Below are positions 39,101-48,995 of a DNA stretch of 52,704 nucleotides, piece after piece. The number at the start of each line of letters is the position of its first letter. Position 1 is the stretch's first letter. The position numbers and the translations under genes are program-made. The DNA is from Apostichopus parvimensis (lineage: Eukaryota > Echinodermata > Holothuroidea > Aspidochirotida > Stichopodidae), in the NCBI GenBank assembly GCA_000934455.1, contig KN882203.1, forward strand, positions 525,033-577,736, in the 5' to 3' direction. The notes beneath the pieces are model-generated. The model saw nothing but the letters and a program-made list of their open reading frames with translations, made no database searches and was not told the DNA's origin.

Positions 39101-42100
39101 TGTAACTGATGCTTTTTATGAGACAATTCGCAATAAGGTTGGCATTACGTTAAATTTTGTTGAACAAGTTTGATAAATTGTCTGTATTACCCTACGTGAG
39201 TTAAATTGCATGAACTCACAAATAATAACAATAATGTAATATACATTTACTTAGCATAAACAACTCAATCATGTCATGAACACTTGCTGCTATTATTGTC
39301 GTTACTGACTACATTCTTGATAATAATGACACGGGTCAGATCACTGGTGCTGTGTTTTAGTACCTAGAAAATGCCCTTGATACAGTCAACCATGAGGTTC
39401 TTATACGTAAATTATCATATTATGGGATACGGGATGATGAGCTGGTCTGGTTCTCTAATTGTTTGACAAATAGAGAACAAACTAATATTATTAATAGGGT
39501 TAAATCTGGTGCAAGACCTGTTACAATTGGTGTACCCCAGGAATCCATATTAGGTCAACTTTTATTTATCATATTTATTAACGACCTTCTTAATTTATAG
39601 TTTCAAATTGTAAGGTTTTTCTTTATGTTGATGATACTGCCATCATGTTTAGTTCAATAAACGAATTAGCTATTAAAAGGGTCATACATTTGGACCTGGA
39701 AGCTGCTTCTGATTGGATGAGCACTAATAAGCTGACACTTTATGCTTCTTTAACCAAGATTATGAAGTTAGACTCTTCTCTAATTATAAAAAAAAATGGT
39801 AATCCCCTCAATTTAAAGTTTGATTATGATATTCTTGAAAATGTGTATGTATTCAAATACCTTGGAATGTGGCTCGACCCGTTTCTTAAATGGGAAAAAC
39901 ATAATGACAGCATCACTGCAAAAATATCACAGAAATTGGGTATTCTAAAAATACTTAGTTGGTGTGTTGACCAGCACACACGTAATACAATGTACAACGC
40001 TCTAATTTTACCCCATATCGAACATTGTTCTGCCGTTTGGATAACGGCGACGAATAAAATGGGTGACCGGGTTCAGGTTCTTCAAAATCGTGCAGCGAGA
40101 TTAGTCCTGGGGTGTGGGCTTCGGGATGTGCATGTTATAGATATTTTTTGCTGAATTGAAATGGCTAAATGTCCATCAACGTGCATTATATTTCAGGAAT
40201 ATTCTATTGTATAGATGTGTCCACGGCCCTGGCTCAAAAATACCTTACTGATAATACTATTCTACTGAGAGATAGCCATTCGTACAAAATTAGTTCTAGC
40301 TGCTCTAATAATGTTTTACTTGCTCCCATTATATATGGGAATGGCTAAAGGTTCTTGACATTTTATGGGGCAGGTGGTGGAACAGTCTTCCTACAAATTT
40401 AAAATGCTTGCCAAATGTTAATATTTTTAAACGCAATATGAAAACTTATATATTTTGTTTAGATATTTGATATTTGTTTGTCTATCTTTTGCCGTCCTTT
40501 TTGTGCTTTCGAATGTTTACCGTTTTTCTAGTGCATACTATTGCATATGTATTTTGTAATGAGGGCTCCTCTGGAAAGCAGTGCTTCTGCACTGAACAGG
40601 ACTACCCGCATTAAAGATGACAATAACACAAATAAAAGTAAATCAGCTTTCGTCTCATATCGATATTGTGATGTTAAAAATTACCGACGGACTTGAACTT
40701 TGCTTACACCCTACCAATACATGTCACACCGTGTGTCACAACACTCCGATATATTAAGAGTAAGCAAAAAATGATCCAATACCTTGATAACATTCAATTT
40801 GTTGTATTAATATGTGTGTGTAATTATAGAGAGCCATGAAACAAGGGTGAAACGTTTGCAAACAGGATTCATCAACCTAATTAAATGTAGAATGAAAAAA
40901 AAAGGAAGATTGTACGTATTATTACTGGGAAATATATTAATTGAATTGCATGTAAGCCTCTCGAATTAACATTTTTTGTGAATAGTCCTTGTTGCATAAT
41001 TAATAATATGGTAAAGTGTAACATCGTCTTTAAACAATATGTCAAATGTTCTTAGTCTATGTCACTATCTAACCTCGCTAATTGCTTTTCGTATGGATAA
41101 GCTACACATGTTGTAATATTGCGGTTTATTTTATCAAAACCCAGTCTGTAGTTATAGAAGAAATCGCTCTTTTGCTTTTGCTTAATAAAAAACAGTATGT
41201 CAACTAGTTGTTCGTCTATGTGACAAACGTAACTTTCGCAAAAATATAGCAAGAAAACCAAATTCACTTGAGTATTTTTTCTGACCTCGTTAATTTGTTT
41301 TTGTTGGTATCAATTAACAACATATTTGATGATAATTTTTATACCTATAACATTAGAGCTTCAAAATCCAGGCCTGTTTCAGGACAGCCTTAGTTATAAA
41401 ACGAACAGGTCTTTTATTTCTTTGATAATTTTTCAAAAACACAGAAATGATGTTCGTCTGTGTATCGTATATAATGTAGCTTTATAATCATTATGTTGTA
41501 AGATTAATCTACTACGCTTTCAGTGTTAAATCACTCATGTTTAACATTATTAACAAGAAAAGATGCTTCGTTGACCACCATTCACGCATTGAAAAAAAAC
41601 CGCAACCAACTATTTAAAGCTTTATTGGGCTGGAATTAATATCCTCCGTGTTTGCACCCAGTAGATTTTTCCATGTGGGTAGAATAGTTTACATCAACTG
41701 TATAGGATTCGACATTAAACGTAATGATTGGATTCATTTAGAGCAGCCGAGACACACGATAATGTGCACTTTGTAACATAAAGGCGGATCTATGAACGTG
41801 GTTTTAACTGGGAAATAAAGCATGTATTCCTCCAATAAATAGTTATTTTACCTAAATAACTCGAATTGCCAAACCTTATTCGAATTCTTTGAATTCCACA
41901 CCGTTATTCCTACATCGAAACTCATTTAAGATCTGATATTGAAAATATTTCTATGGTCAAAACACGGTTCTTAACATCAATGAGCAACCAAACGTCTTTG
42001 TGCAACACTTAGAATAAATACGTACATAATAATATGATACAATATGCACCATCGTCTATTCACGAAATGTAAATTTGTTTTTAAATCATTGTTCACAAAA

Positions 42101-43374
42101 TGTCTGTATAACATAGAGCAAGAAATCCCGATTTAGATTTCTTTACTTGAATTTTGGGTAAACAAAACCTTTATTCAATTCCCTCAATTTCTCTTCTTAT
42201 CATTTGTTATAATAACAACTCATATTTAATACAGGACGTCCGTAGATACACATTAAAACGGTTTTTAATTTGATATACATATATTTATATATTTTATCGA
42301 AAAGGTCCATTCAAATGTTAACTTATAAAAACTCTTTATTAATAGTATTTTCTTACCATAAGTTAAGTAGCTCACATCCAACCGTTGTTCTGAGTAATAG
42401 CTTAAACCGCTACTATGACACGAAAAATTTCCTGTTTCTTCGGCTGTTAGCAGTGCAAACCTTATCCTTGTGTCAAAAGTGGTGCCGTTCAACATCGCAT
42501 TGGTTGTAGTGTTGATATCTGATCTTGATATTTCTTCATTATCCACCGTAATAGAAAGATTCACTGCAGGTCTGCCACCAGTAGCGTAACATGATGCAGG
42601 TGTGGTTGTATTGTAAGGTATGTAAAGCGCATCTCCATTATCATGGTATGAATGCCCGTCTACGGTCATTGATAAAGACGGTGGAACTGATTGTGGCAAG
42701 AAACAATTTTAAAGGAAAGACAATATTTTAAGGACAAACAAGTAGACACTTGATATGATGTTTAGTGATCACGTGAAACAAAGGAATGACTGAATATTAA
42801 GATATAAGTTTTTATTCGTTTGACGATATATTATATCTGGTTGTTCGGAGAACGATGTGTTATGTATAGTGCACAAGATTTAACAAGGACAAATTGTCTC
42901 TTAAACCAACAACCCCCAACCGTTCCATCCTCTCAATTTCAATAAGAAAAAATAGAAACTACCCTGAAAAATGAACTTGGAATGATCAATCTGCGGTGGC
43001 CTTAGTGGCATACGTGACATCACAAACTATTACCAACCTTCTACGTCTAAGAAATACGTTAACAAAGTCTCCTGGTTCTTGGTGCATTCGTACTTTCCAA
43101 TATTTAGCAACGAGATCGGCTGGATGGATAATGACTTATTTCGAAGCAAAATCAAACTGTCGCTCAATTCCTTACGCACTAATGCACCTGCAAAAAAGAG
43201 AAATTGTCTTTGAAATTTCCAATCAATTGTGTTGTCATCCTCAGTGCGACAAACATCAAGCAAAACAGATCCATTAACCGCTTTTTGGTAATTAAATACA
43301 CCAGCTGGAATTACAACATAGGCCATGTTAAGGATAAGAAAAACTTGAAAAGATACGTAGATAGTTGCTTCCAT
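30065..43374 (-). CDS. Ig-domain receptor pseudokinase (about 18 exons, apparently complete)
   Basis: A single-pass receptor built, in order, from a signal peptide, four Ig-like domains, a short Thr/Pro stalk, one transmembrane helix, a juxtamembrane region and a tyrosine-kinase fold with a 27-residue last coding exon. Exons read on the minus strand: 43374-43038, 42686-42357, 38940-38629, 38219-37920, 36651-36622, 36526-36497, 36101-36012, 35262-35197, 35089-35055, 34653-34589, 34169-34002, 33749-33639, 33008-32851, 32389-32270, 31859-31745, 31235-31142, 30549-30468, 30148-30065. All have GT-AG borders, and phases agree at every join except around 35055/34653. The kinase fold keeps the structural motifs (SDVW, CW...RP) but lacks the VAVK lysine, the HRD aspartate, the catalytic-loop Asn and the DFG glycine, so phosphotransfer is unlikely (known roles of these residues). 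About 830-845 residues. Ligand unknown. Likely role, by inference: a decoy, co-receptor or scaffold that signals through its tail tyrosines. Confidence 0.87.
30468..30549 (-). CDS. Exon 17: kinase-fold helices H-I
   Basis: 82 bases, phase 2 in and 0 out. It encodes LVLFDCWSQKCSLRPSIHHL and a few more residues, carrying the invariant CW and RP of the tyrosine-kinase C-lobe. The plus-strand copy of this exon is one base shorter. Confidence 0.9.
31142..31235 (-). CDS. Exon 16: helix F-G loop of kinase fold
   Basis: 94 bases, phase 1 in and 2 out. GEHPFPVDED followed by TLNWPQRYLQL corresponds to the G-x-x-PF and substrate-lobe part of tyrosine kinases. It is seven residues longer than its plus-strand counterpart. 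Confidence 0.85.
31745..31859 (-). CDS. Exon 15: APE region and helix F
   Basis: 115 bases, phase 0 in and 1 out. It reads NQFPPESFFRNEY, then SDVWSTAVVIWEILSM. PPE stands for APE. The SDVW...WE helix-F core is intact, and NEY-x-x-x-SDVW is shared with the plus-strand copy. Confidence 0.9.
32270..32389 (-). CDS. Exon 14: catalytic and DFG loops, degenerate
   Basis: 120 bases, phase 0-0. The catalytic loop reads FLHPGLSTKKIL where active kinases have HRDLAARN-L. The catalytic Asp and the Mg-binding Asn are replaced by Gly and Lys. The DFG motif reads YDFCLAED: Asp is kept and Gly is Cys. The rest of the segment is normal in length, so this is substitution inside an intact fold rather than deletion. 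Confidence 0.88.
32851..33008 (-). CDS. Exon 13: kinase-fold beta 5, hinge and helix E
   Basis: 158 bases, phase 1 in and 0 out. It reads LYLVTEH (beta 5/hinge), then CETLDSRL (helix D), then KHITAIVEGIECLQSYG, which matches the kinase helix-E pattern I-x-x-G-x-x-Y-L-x-x-x-x-I. Confidence 0.87.
33639..33749 (-). CDS. Exon 12: kinase-fold helix C and beta 4
   Basis: 111 bases, identical in length and phase to plus-strand exon 14299-14409. It encodes NWNAFVKRTLDLPTTDLL and then RIEGIAVDK. The W-x-x-FVK-x-x-LDLP and EGI positions are shared with the paralog and correspond to helix C and beta 4. Confidence 0.88.
34002..34169 (-). CDS. Exon 11: kinase-fold N-lobe, beta 1-3
   Basis: 168 bases, phase 1-1, the same length and phase as the plus-strand paralog exon 13882-14049. 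It reads NRWMGTIKMSSDVNKCAVLTTIA. The shared RWMGTI and VLTT blocks align with the glycine-loop and beta-3 regions of tyrosine kinases. The ATP-anchoring Lys of V-A-V-K is Thr. The loop keeps only one Gly. Confidence 0.86.
34589..35262 (-). CDS. Exons 8-10: cytoplasmic juxtamembrane region
   Basis: Three exon-like segments lie between the membrane and the kinase fold: 35262-35197, 35089-35055 and 34653-34589. They read hydrophilic peptide such as DADTTLGGTTQLQRN, SVTRESPKQTE and LPSIPSDESNSIHSSGSES. The first two join in frame to the transmembrane exon, and the last joins in frame to the kinase. Between 35055 and 34653 the phase does not close. Either the middle exon is skipped (using the acceptor before 34648), or an unseen tiny exon lies between. 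A further 25-base candidate exon (35735-35711) pairs with the alternative acceptor before 35264 and also keeps frame, so splicing may be alternative here. Confidence 0.6.
36012..36101 (-). CDS. Exon 7: transmembrane helix
   Basis: A 90-base phase 1-1 exon with a strong acceptor (TTTCTTTACAG) and donor (GTAAGT). It encodes a hydrophobic helix (WTILSIAILLLCFMFVCTY) followed by the basic stop-transfer KITMKSR. This is a classic type I membrane anchor directly after the stalk. Confidence 0.9.
36497..36526 (-). CDS. Exon 6: 30-base stalk exon (second of a pair)
   Basis: Bounded by TTTTCTTTCAG and a GTTTTC donor. It encodes GPTTEPLSA in phase 1-1, between exon 5 and the transmembrane exon. Because it is symmetrical, skipping it would shorten the stalk by ten residues without changing the frame. 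Confidence 0.75.
36622..36651 (-). CDS. Exon 5: 30-base stalk exon (first of a pair)
   Basis: Bounded by TTTTCTTTTCAG and a GTTTGG donor. It encodes ESTTQPTIP in phase 1-1, continuing Ig4 exactly. It has the same length and design as the next exon, so it probably arose by exon duplication. It forms a Thr/Pro-rich, possibly O-glycosylated spacer outside the membrane (inferred). Confidence 0.75.
37377..37502. repeat. 48-base minisatellite, about 2.6 copies
   Basis: Unit beginning ACTTTTGATTAAATATATGT and containing GCACGGTTCCAGTGTTGTAA. The first two copies are nearly identical; the third diverges after 25 bases. It lies in the intron between Ig4 and the stalk exons of the minus-strand receptor. 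Confidence 0.9.
37920..38219 (-). CDS. Exon 4: Ig domain 4 (membrane-proximal)
   Basis: A 300-base phase 1-1 exon when the acceptor after GGTGAAAG is used; a second AG seven bases further in would break the frame. The cysteines are in VTVICHADGARPTSV and ENITCSST. The core Trp is replaced (LSFND). Glycosylation sites are NVT, NTS and NIT. Confidence 0.86.
38629..38940 (-). CDS. Exon 3: Ig domain 3
   Basis: A phase 1-1 exon of 312 bases. The domain cysteines are in VITCFALDARPKVNLSW, which carries the core Trp, and in ETISCYGNS. Four N-glycosylation sites are visible (NQS, NLS, NVT, NET). The end sequence LYTYG resembles the end of Ig2 (YLTYG), supporting tandem domain duplication. Confidence 0.88.
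39325..40640 (+). mobile_element. 5'-truncated LINE reverse transcriptase (jockey/CR1-like)
   Basis: The reverse transcriptase begins mid-domain (DTGQITGAVF, then ALDTVNHEVLIRKLSYYGIR). It continues with a GVPQ-like block (VTIGVPQESILGQLLF) and the catalytic YVDD box (VFLYVDDTAIMF, near 39620-39655). The C-terminal region reads WCVDQHTRNTMYNALILPH and ELKWLNVHQRALYFRNILLY. Stops at about 39355 and 39598, plus frame changes near 39600 and 40150, show it is dead. The start inside the RT is typical 5' truncation; the 3' end is near ACAATAACACAAATAAAAG at about 40640. It lies antisense in the intron between Ig2 and Ig3 of the minus-strand receptor. Confidence 0.88.
42357..42686 (-). CDS. Exon 2: Ig domain 2
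   Basis: A symmetrical 330-base phase 1-1 exon encoding one Ig-like domain. The two domain cysteines are in PASCYATGGRPAVNL and GNFSCHSS. It has several N-x-S/T sites (NTT, NLS, NGT, NFS). The Cys-x-Ala-x-Gly-x-Arg-Pro signature recurs in Ig3 and Ig4, showing that these domains arose by duplication. The usual core Trp is not visible here. Confidence 0.88.
43038..43374 (-). CDS. Exon 1: signal peptide and Ig domain 1
   Basis: The start is the ATG at 43374-43372. It is followed by a hydrophobic stretch (IYVSFQVFLILNMAYVV) typical of a signal peptide. The rest is an Ig fold: first Cys in LLDVCRTEDD, core Trp in TIDWKF, then the D/N-x-G-x-Y-x-C signature as NIGKYEC. NGS and NKS are possible N-glycosylation sites. 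A pyrimidine-rich AG sits just upstream of the ATG (near 43387), so a non-coding 5' exon may exist. The exon ends with one base of a codon (phase 1), which fits the next Ig exon. Confidence 0.85.
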
Positions 43375-43399
43375 GTTACTTATCTGAAATAGTGTGTGA

Positions 43400-46300
43400 T
43401 CCAAACATCATTGTCTTAGCATAGACTATAACAATCATTATTCTAAGAGACATTCTATTAACGTGTACAGTCACGTGTACACACTCAGCTACGGATGCCG
43501 ATTAATTCTCCCATAGAAATGATCTGAAACAAGCTTGTACGGATACTTCTACAATTCTTCGCTATTTCTTACCTCATTTCAAAGATGATGCTTATTCGGT
43601 TCCGTCTAGAAATATACCATTGAAGTACAAGCAGTAGACTTTGTTCGAAAAGAGGTGAAACTTAAAAAAATGAAGTCACTAATCGTTACTTGGTATGTAG
43701 AACATTGCAATACATATGCATCTAATCTTGTTATTAGGAAAAATGAATCGTCGCATGCTTCCATCCGATACTAAAGAAGCAAACTAAAAAATGATGTTGG
43801 AATTTGCTCTATTGTGTAGTTTATTCTATCATTTAAGTTAGATGATGGGACAGATGTTTGGTTATCCTTTTCAACACCATTTTATTATATGACGTTATGT
43901 GACATATAATAGGTCATAATTGATCAATCCCATACACATCACTAAAATACACTTACGAATGCCGAAAATATACCCAGTTAAGTTCATTTTAATTTAGCAT
44001 AGTAGGCGGAGCGTGTGTGTTACGTCACTTATATACTTAGATACACAGTACGCGGTCAGCTACAATCACCACGTACGAACTGTAAGTACGTACGAACGCA
44101 TACTGTACATACAGGCCTATACACATCAAGTCTAGCGAGTGTCACTGTTCCTACTAAAATGACAGAAGAGTTAATTTATGAAAGATGAGTGAGTGTATTG
44201 TTCAGTCACTTTCGTCTTTCCAGAATCTGAAGGTAATGGAAATTGTCAATTTCTAAAAGGAGGTTATTTAACAATGTAAAGAACGCAAGTGTTCCGAATC
44301 AGTCAGACTCAAATAGGCTAGCCTTAGTAGGCGACACTAGCCTTCAGTACCATTACGAGTACATACATGTCATATGTGACGAATGTGTACGGTTGTTAGC
44401 CCGAGTTAGGCTATTATTAAACAGAGGTCAAATTGTGGTCTTGTTAGTGCGCATCTAAAGTGATTTGAAGAAAGTAAATGTTTCATTATAATGTCAATAA
44501 TTTTGTTAAATACCCCACGTTCAGTGGCGTGATCAGACTAGCAATCAAAAAGCCCCATGGTTACGCCACTTCGAAACTTGCCACTTTTCAGTGCTGAACG
44601 TTCAGCTGATGGTAGTATATCTTAGGTATAACAACGAAACAATACGTGACATTGTGTTTCATAGTGTGTTTAGTACACGTATTATTTATGTTCACCCTCG
44701 ATCAGAGCAATCGCCATGACATTGACACTAAACCACGAACGCTTTTCTTGATAATTCGTACATATCGAAGTGTGGACAAAATACACAGCAATGTCGTGAG
44801 ACATTTAAGACAAAATATGGAGACAGCAATTTTTTTTGGTGGGGGGGGGGGGATTTTCTATTAATAAATACCCATAATCAACATGTGTAAAAAATAATCT
44901 TCGAAAACCTACTATAACCCATCAAAAGACGACCACGAAAATGGACATTTTGGGTAGTCACGTGACATGTATCTCTGAAATGTCTGAAAACAGAGATGGA
45001 CCCAGAGGAGCCTCTGGTCACCGTGTGACGTCATGTTTGGTATACCGCGAACATCAAACGCTGAAATAGGTACTGTTTATACACATATAGCGAACAATGT
45101 TACTGTATTTGACTTCCAATTTCGAGCGTTTGAAAAGCTGTTAGCTTAAAACAAGAACACATGAAAGTAAACAACTAGTTTTAAGACAATTTTAAGCAGA
45201 AAAATTTAGTAAAATGGGTTATTTTATTTGCAAATTTCTACTCAAATGGAGGCATCGTTTACATAGCGGAGCGTCAATAGGTACGTACGGTATAATGTAC
45301 TGTAGAACATGCAAGCAGCTTGCCGATTCCGTAATACAATTTGATCGCAAGATACCGCAAACTGAACAGAAGAATAGACCTAAAAGATGCCTCATGCGTG
45401 ATATGTCACGGGAAAAAGGTTTACGTTACTGTCAACGAATTACCCCAAAAACATTAAACATAATCGAATAACTACGAGAAGACGCTGGCCCGAATAGACC
45501 AGGGTAGCATATACACGAATAAGCTTAAGCCTACTTACTCGTGTTAATATCCAAAAAGACAAACACAGAAAAAGTATCCTGTCAATACACCAAATTTAGC
45601 AGTGAATATCCAAATCCACGTTTCTCGTTCAATCTTGGGCGAAGTACTACCGTGCCTCTGTGTAATTCCATAGAGTTAGGTCTAGTTGAAACAGGCTTTG
45701 ACCAGTAACACTCCACAATCACAAGTCAGTCACTAACGAAATAAAACGTCGGATCGCTATATAGTACCGTTTTATTCCACTCCTTGGACAATGCAGATGC
45801 CGGAACAAACATAACGGACAATATAACAAATGTATCACGAACTCACGATACTGGAATACAACGAATGGAATGGATATATGCGATGAAATCCTAACATGAC
45901 TATTTACACATGCTGTGAGCCAACCCCGGTGGGAGTTGTAACTCACTACATGTACTAACAATGCTACCCTATAGGCACGGTCTATACACGGTCTACATAC
46001 GGTCATCTCAAACAGTAAATAGTATACTGTCAATTGCGTCACATTAGCGTCACATTAGCTATGTCCGCCACAGCTGTCGAAAGTATATAAGTTTCGCAGA
46101 ATGAGATATTTCAGCATACACAGAGGCAGGGTCATGCATGTAAACTCATGGGCATGAGATACTCCGACGGTGCTGAAATCTCTTTCCGCGTGGATCTCAC
46201 AACATTTATCCAAAATCTCAAAAATGAAATTAACATTCACAACCGTGTCGTACGCATGATAACAAGGGGGTGGAATTCAAGTTTACTCTTACTGGTTTAA

Positions 46301-47220
46301 GTTAGGGGATGAACATCTGTGGAAGGGCCAGAGGCGAATGACGGAGGTTATAAACTTAGGAGAGGGGTTGCCGTGGCGTCACTGGAGATGACGCTTATGT
46401 AGTAACCCCTCCCCCTTCCATCAAAATAAAGAATACAAGCTCAATTCTTTGTGATATTTAGTGAGTTTATAATTTGGGTTCATTTGAGTAGCTCTTAAGG
46501 CAACATTGTGATAATAAACAATAATAACTCAAAAAATCCCCGATTGAATTAGAGTGACCTGAATCGAAATAAAAGGGCCTGATGCAAATAAATTATTTTA
46601 TAGAGGAGATTAGGTGCCGTGGGGTCATTGAGCAGGAACCATATGGAGGTCATCCGACAAAGAATAAAGGTGTACTTAGAAGTTAAATTCTTTACTTCTT
46701 ACTCATCTACAAACTTGTATTTATATCTTTATAAAGTAGCTGTAACCGGAAGGTTGTACTACTAAATAATAATAAAGTCAAAATTTCCGCAGACTGATTA
46801 AGTCAATCTGATTAAGTCAATCTAAATGGGGCTAGCAGAAGCGATTTGGGGTCCTACCTCAGAAATCAGTTAACACGTTTAAAGTCAAATGGTAAATTAG
46901 TTCATTACTAATTACCATCAGTAACCTTTTCATTCAAAGACATATTCGTTCCAATAATGGTTTCGTTGAAACTATAACAACTGTTATTTCGTTAGTAGCG
47001 GCTTGTAAAAAAAGTCATGGGAAGTAAATGACATGCTATAAAGTAAGTTAGCTGTATAGGTAAGCGAGCGAGATTGTTATGTTCATTAAACGGTTAAACA
47101 TTATTAATTCGTTTTAATTACATTTTTGAAAATCGAGGTTCAATTAGGCAATTGGTGGTATTACCAAACAATTATCGAAACAAATGTCATAAATAATTTA
47201 AGTAGTTACCATATACACTA
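43400..47220. other. Upstream of the minus-strand receptor; no gene recognised
   Basis: Should contain the receptor's promoter and any non-coding first exon. There is a G12 run at 44840-44852 and several 12-14-base duplications (for example GCGTCACATTA twice at 46034-46057, and TGATTAAGTCAATC twice at 46795-46822). The open frames 44646-44864 and 45214-45471 show no domain. Confidence 0.4.
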
Positions 47221-47225
47221 CAGGA

Positions 47226-47301
47226 AAATTTAAACCAGAACCTGATGTGAGAAGCATGGCACTGGGAACACTTCGTGAAAGTTTTGCATCTGTCTTCATC
47301 T
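47226..47301 (+). CDS. Unassigned exon-like open segment
   Basis: After TACACTACAG the frame reads FKPEPDVRSMALGTLRESFA and SVFI, then a TGA at 47299-47301. It is less AT-rich than its surroundings and protein-like, but I recognise no family. It could be the last exon of a gene starting further left. Confidence 0.25.
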
Positions 47302-47484
47302 GAATTGATTGAAATCTATATTTATTTTTGATGAAAGAAGACATCAATGTCTATATCACTAATGATTGGCTATGTGTCCAGTGAATGTAATTGGGCAGTG
47401 TGTGGTGACCGTGAGTTTTACCAATGATTGTTCAACCCTGGTATAAGTGTAATTTGTCATTTCTGTTCCTTCTATAATTTACAG

Positions 47485-47640
47485 CTCATGAACCTCTTCA
47501 GCAAAGACAAGGATGTCCGCGGAGACTCTGTCCACTGTGTTCAAAGACCTTGGATGGATCTCAGCTTACTCGACAAAAGAAATCAAGAACCATTTCCCCT
47601 GCTGTTTCATGCACAGTTTAAGAAATTTGACAAAAAGTAA
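47485..47640 (+). CDS. Unassigned exon-like open segment ending in TAA
   Basis: Follows a pyrimidine-rich acceptor (CTATAATTTACAG). It reads LMNLFSKDKDVRGDSVHCVQ, then RPWMDLSLLDKRNQEPFPLL and a basic end, with a stop at 47638-47640. Higher GC than its flanks. No family recognised; a terminal exon is possible. Confidence 0.3.
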   Translation, partial: LMNLFSKDKDVRGDSVHCVQRPWMDLSLLDKRNQEPFPLLFHAQFKKFDKK

Positions 47641-48699
47641 ATATATTTGAATATATACATATTTGGGGTCAATGGAGCATACCTTTGATATACTGATGAT
47701 TTATATCACTTTACGACCATTGACTCATTAATGTTAACTTTAATTTATAATCAGTACAAACTTTCATATTTCATAAAAACAATATTGACAGTGTACTGTT
47801 AATGTGACGCTCATTTGGAAGAATCTCAAATAATAGTTAAAGTAAATTTCACAAGCTTTACTAATCAGCTCAGTCTTTCTTTTTTTATAACACGCATGAT
47901 TAATACATTGATGTTACATCATGCAAATTGTGAACATTGTACCATGAGTAAATTATTGAAATGTGTTTATCTGATCAACAGGACAATCTTCCTTCTTTCA
48001 GAGCATAAATCGTTTTTTACTCTTGCTGTTCTTTAGTAGTTACGTGACTGTTCATTGCCAATTTTCCAAATTATTCATTTAAATTTACTTATTTTTCAAC
48101 ACACAATATTTACACATCAAATTTGTCTTAGAAAGTTTTTGTCTATTTCCCCTTTTTAAAAGTGGCATGAATATGCCATACTGGAATAGGAAAAAAAAAT
48201 ACTTTAAAAACAAAGAAAAAAGAAAAAGAGGTTTACAAGCTGTTGAATAACAGTCAACACCAATTGACTGTCAATACTCACAACATTCAACAAGATACTT
48301 GCAAGTGTATACAATAGAAAAGCACTAGAGGCTCCTGCTGTTTTTAACATTTCAGTCACAACAGTTTGAAACAAATTTCAATGGAATTTGCTGTACTAAC
48401 GGCGAGAAACCTAATATGTCAATTCAATATAACTAATAATAATCGATACCCTATTGTATGACCCCAATTTTGGCTCTCGCTTGTTATGTGTTATGTTGAG
48501 AAATCTTGTCACTGAAGCTTATTATTACCAGTATAGTTGTCTCCATTTTATAATTTGAAGTATTACGTTGAATTGAATTATTGTAATGAAATGACCTAAT
48601 GTTAAACTTCAGTTTTCAATGAAACATTTTGATCTTTGGAGTTGTTTTTGCATTGTTTACTCCAATTGTTTAACAAGGATTTTCCTAAAAATATACGAC

Positions 48700-48995
48700 A
48701 TTTGCATTCAGTGTTGTAGCCATAGTTAACATCATTTTGCATGACAGAAAATCACCTAATATCCTGTTACACATTGAAATTAATTATCTCATGCATTCTG
48801 TGTTGTAGTCATCATTGACCTCCTTTACATGAAAATAACCAAACATAGTGTCCAACATTGGAATTATTCATGCCATTTGTGCTGTAGCCACCATGTACTT
48901 CCCTTAATGTTAAAAAAATAGCGTACTGGTAAACATTGGAATTATTCATTTCATGCATACTTTATTGTAGCCATCTTTGATCACCTTTGTAGGAA
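48700..48995 (+). repeat. Diverged tandem repeat (about 80-base units) before the LINE ORF
   Basis: Four loosely similar units start near 48700, 48771, 48855 and 48933. Each has ACATTGGAATTATTCAT-like sequence, then a TTGTAGCCAT-like core, then a TGA-CACC/TT segment. The last unit runs into the LINE start. They may be 5' UTR promoter monomers of the element or pre-existing repeats at its target. Confidence 0.55.
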
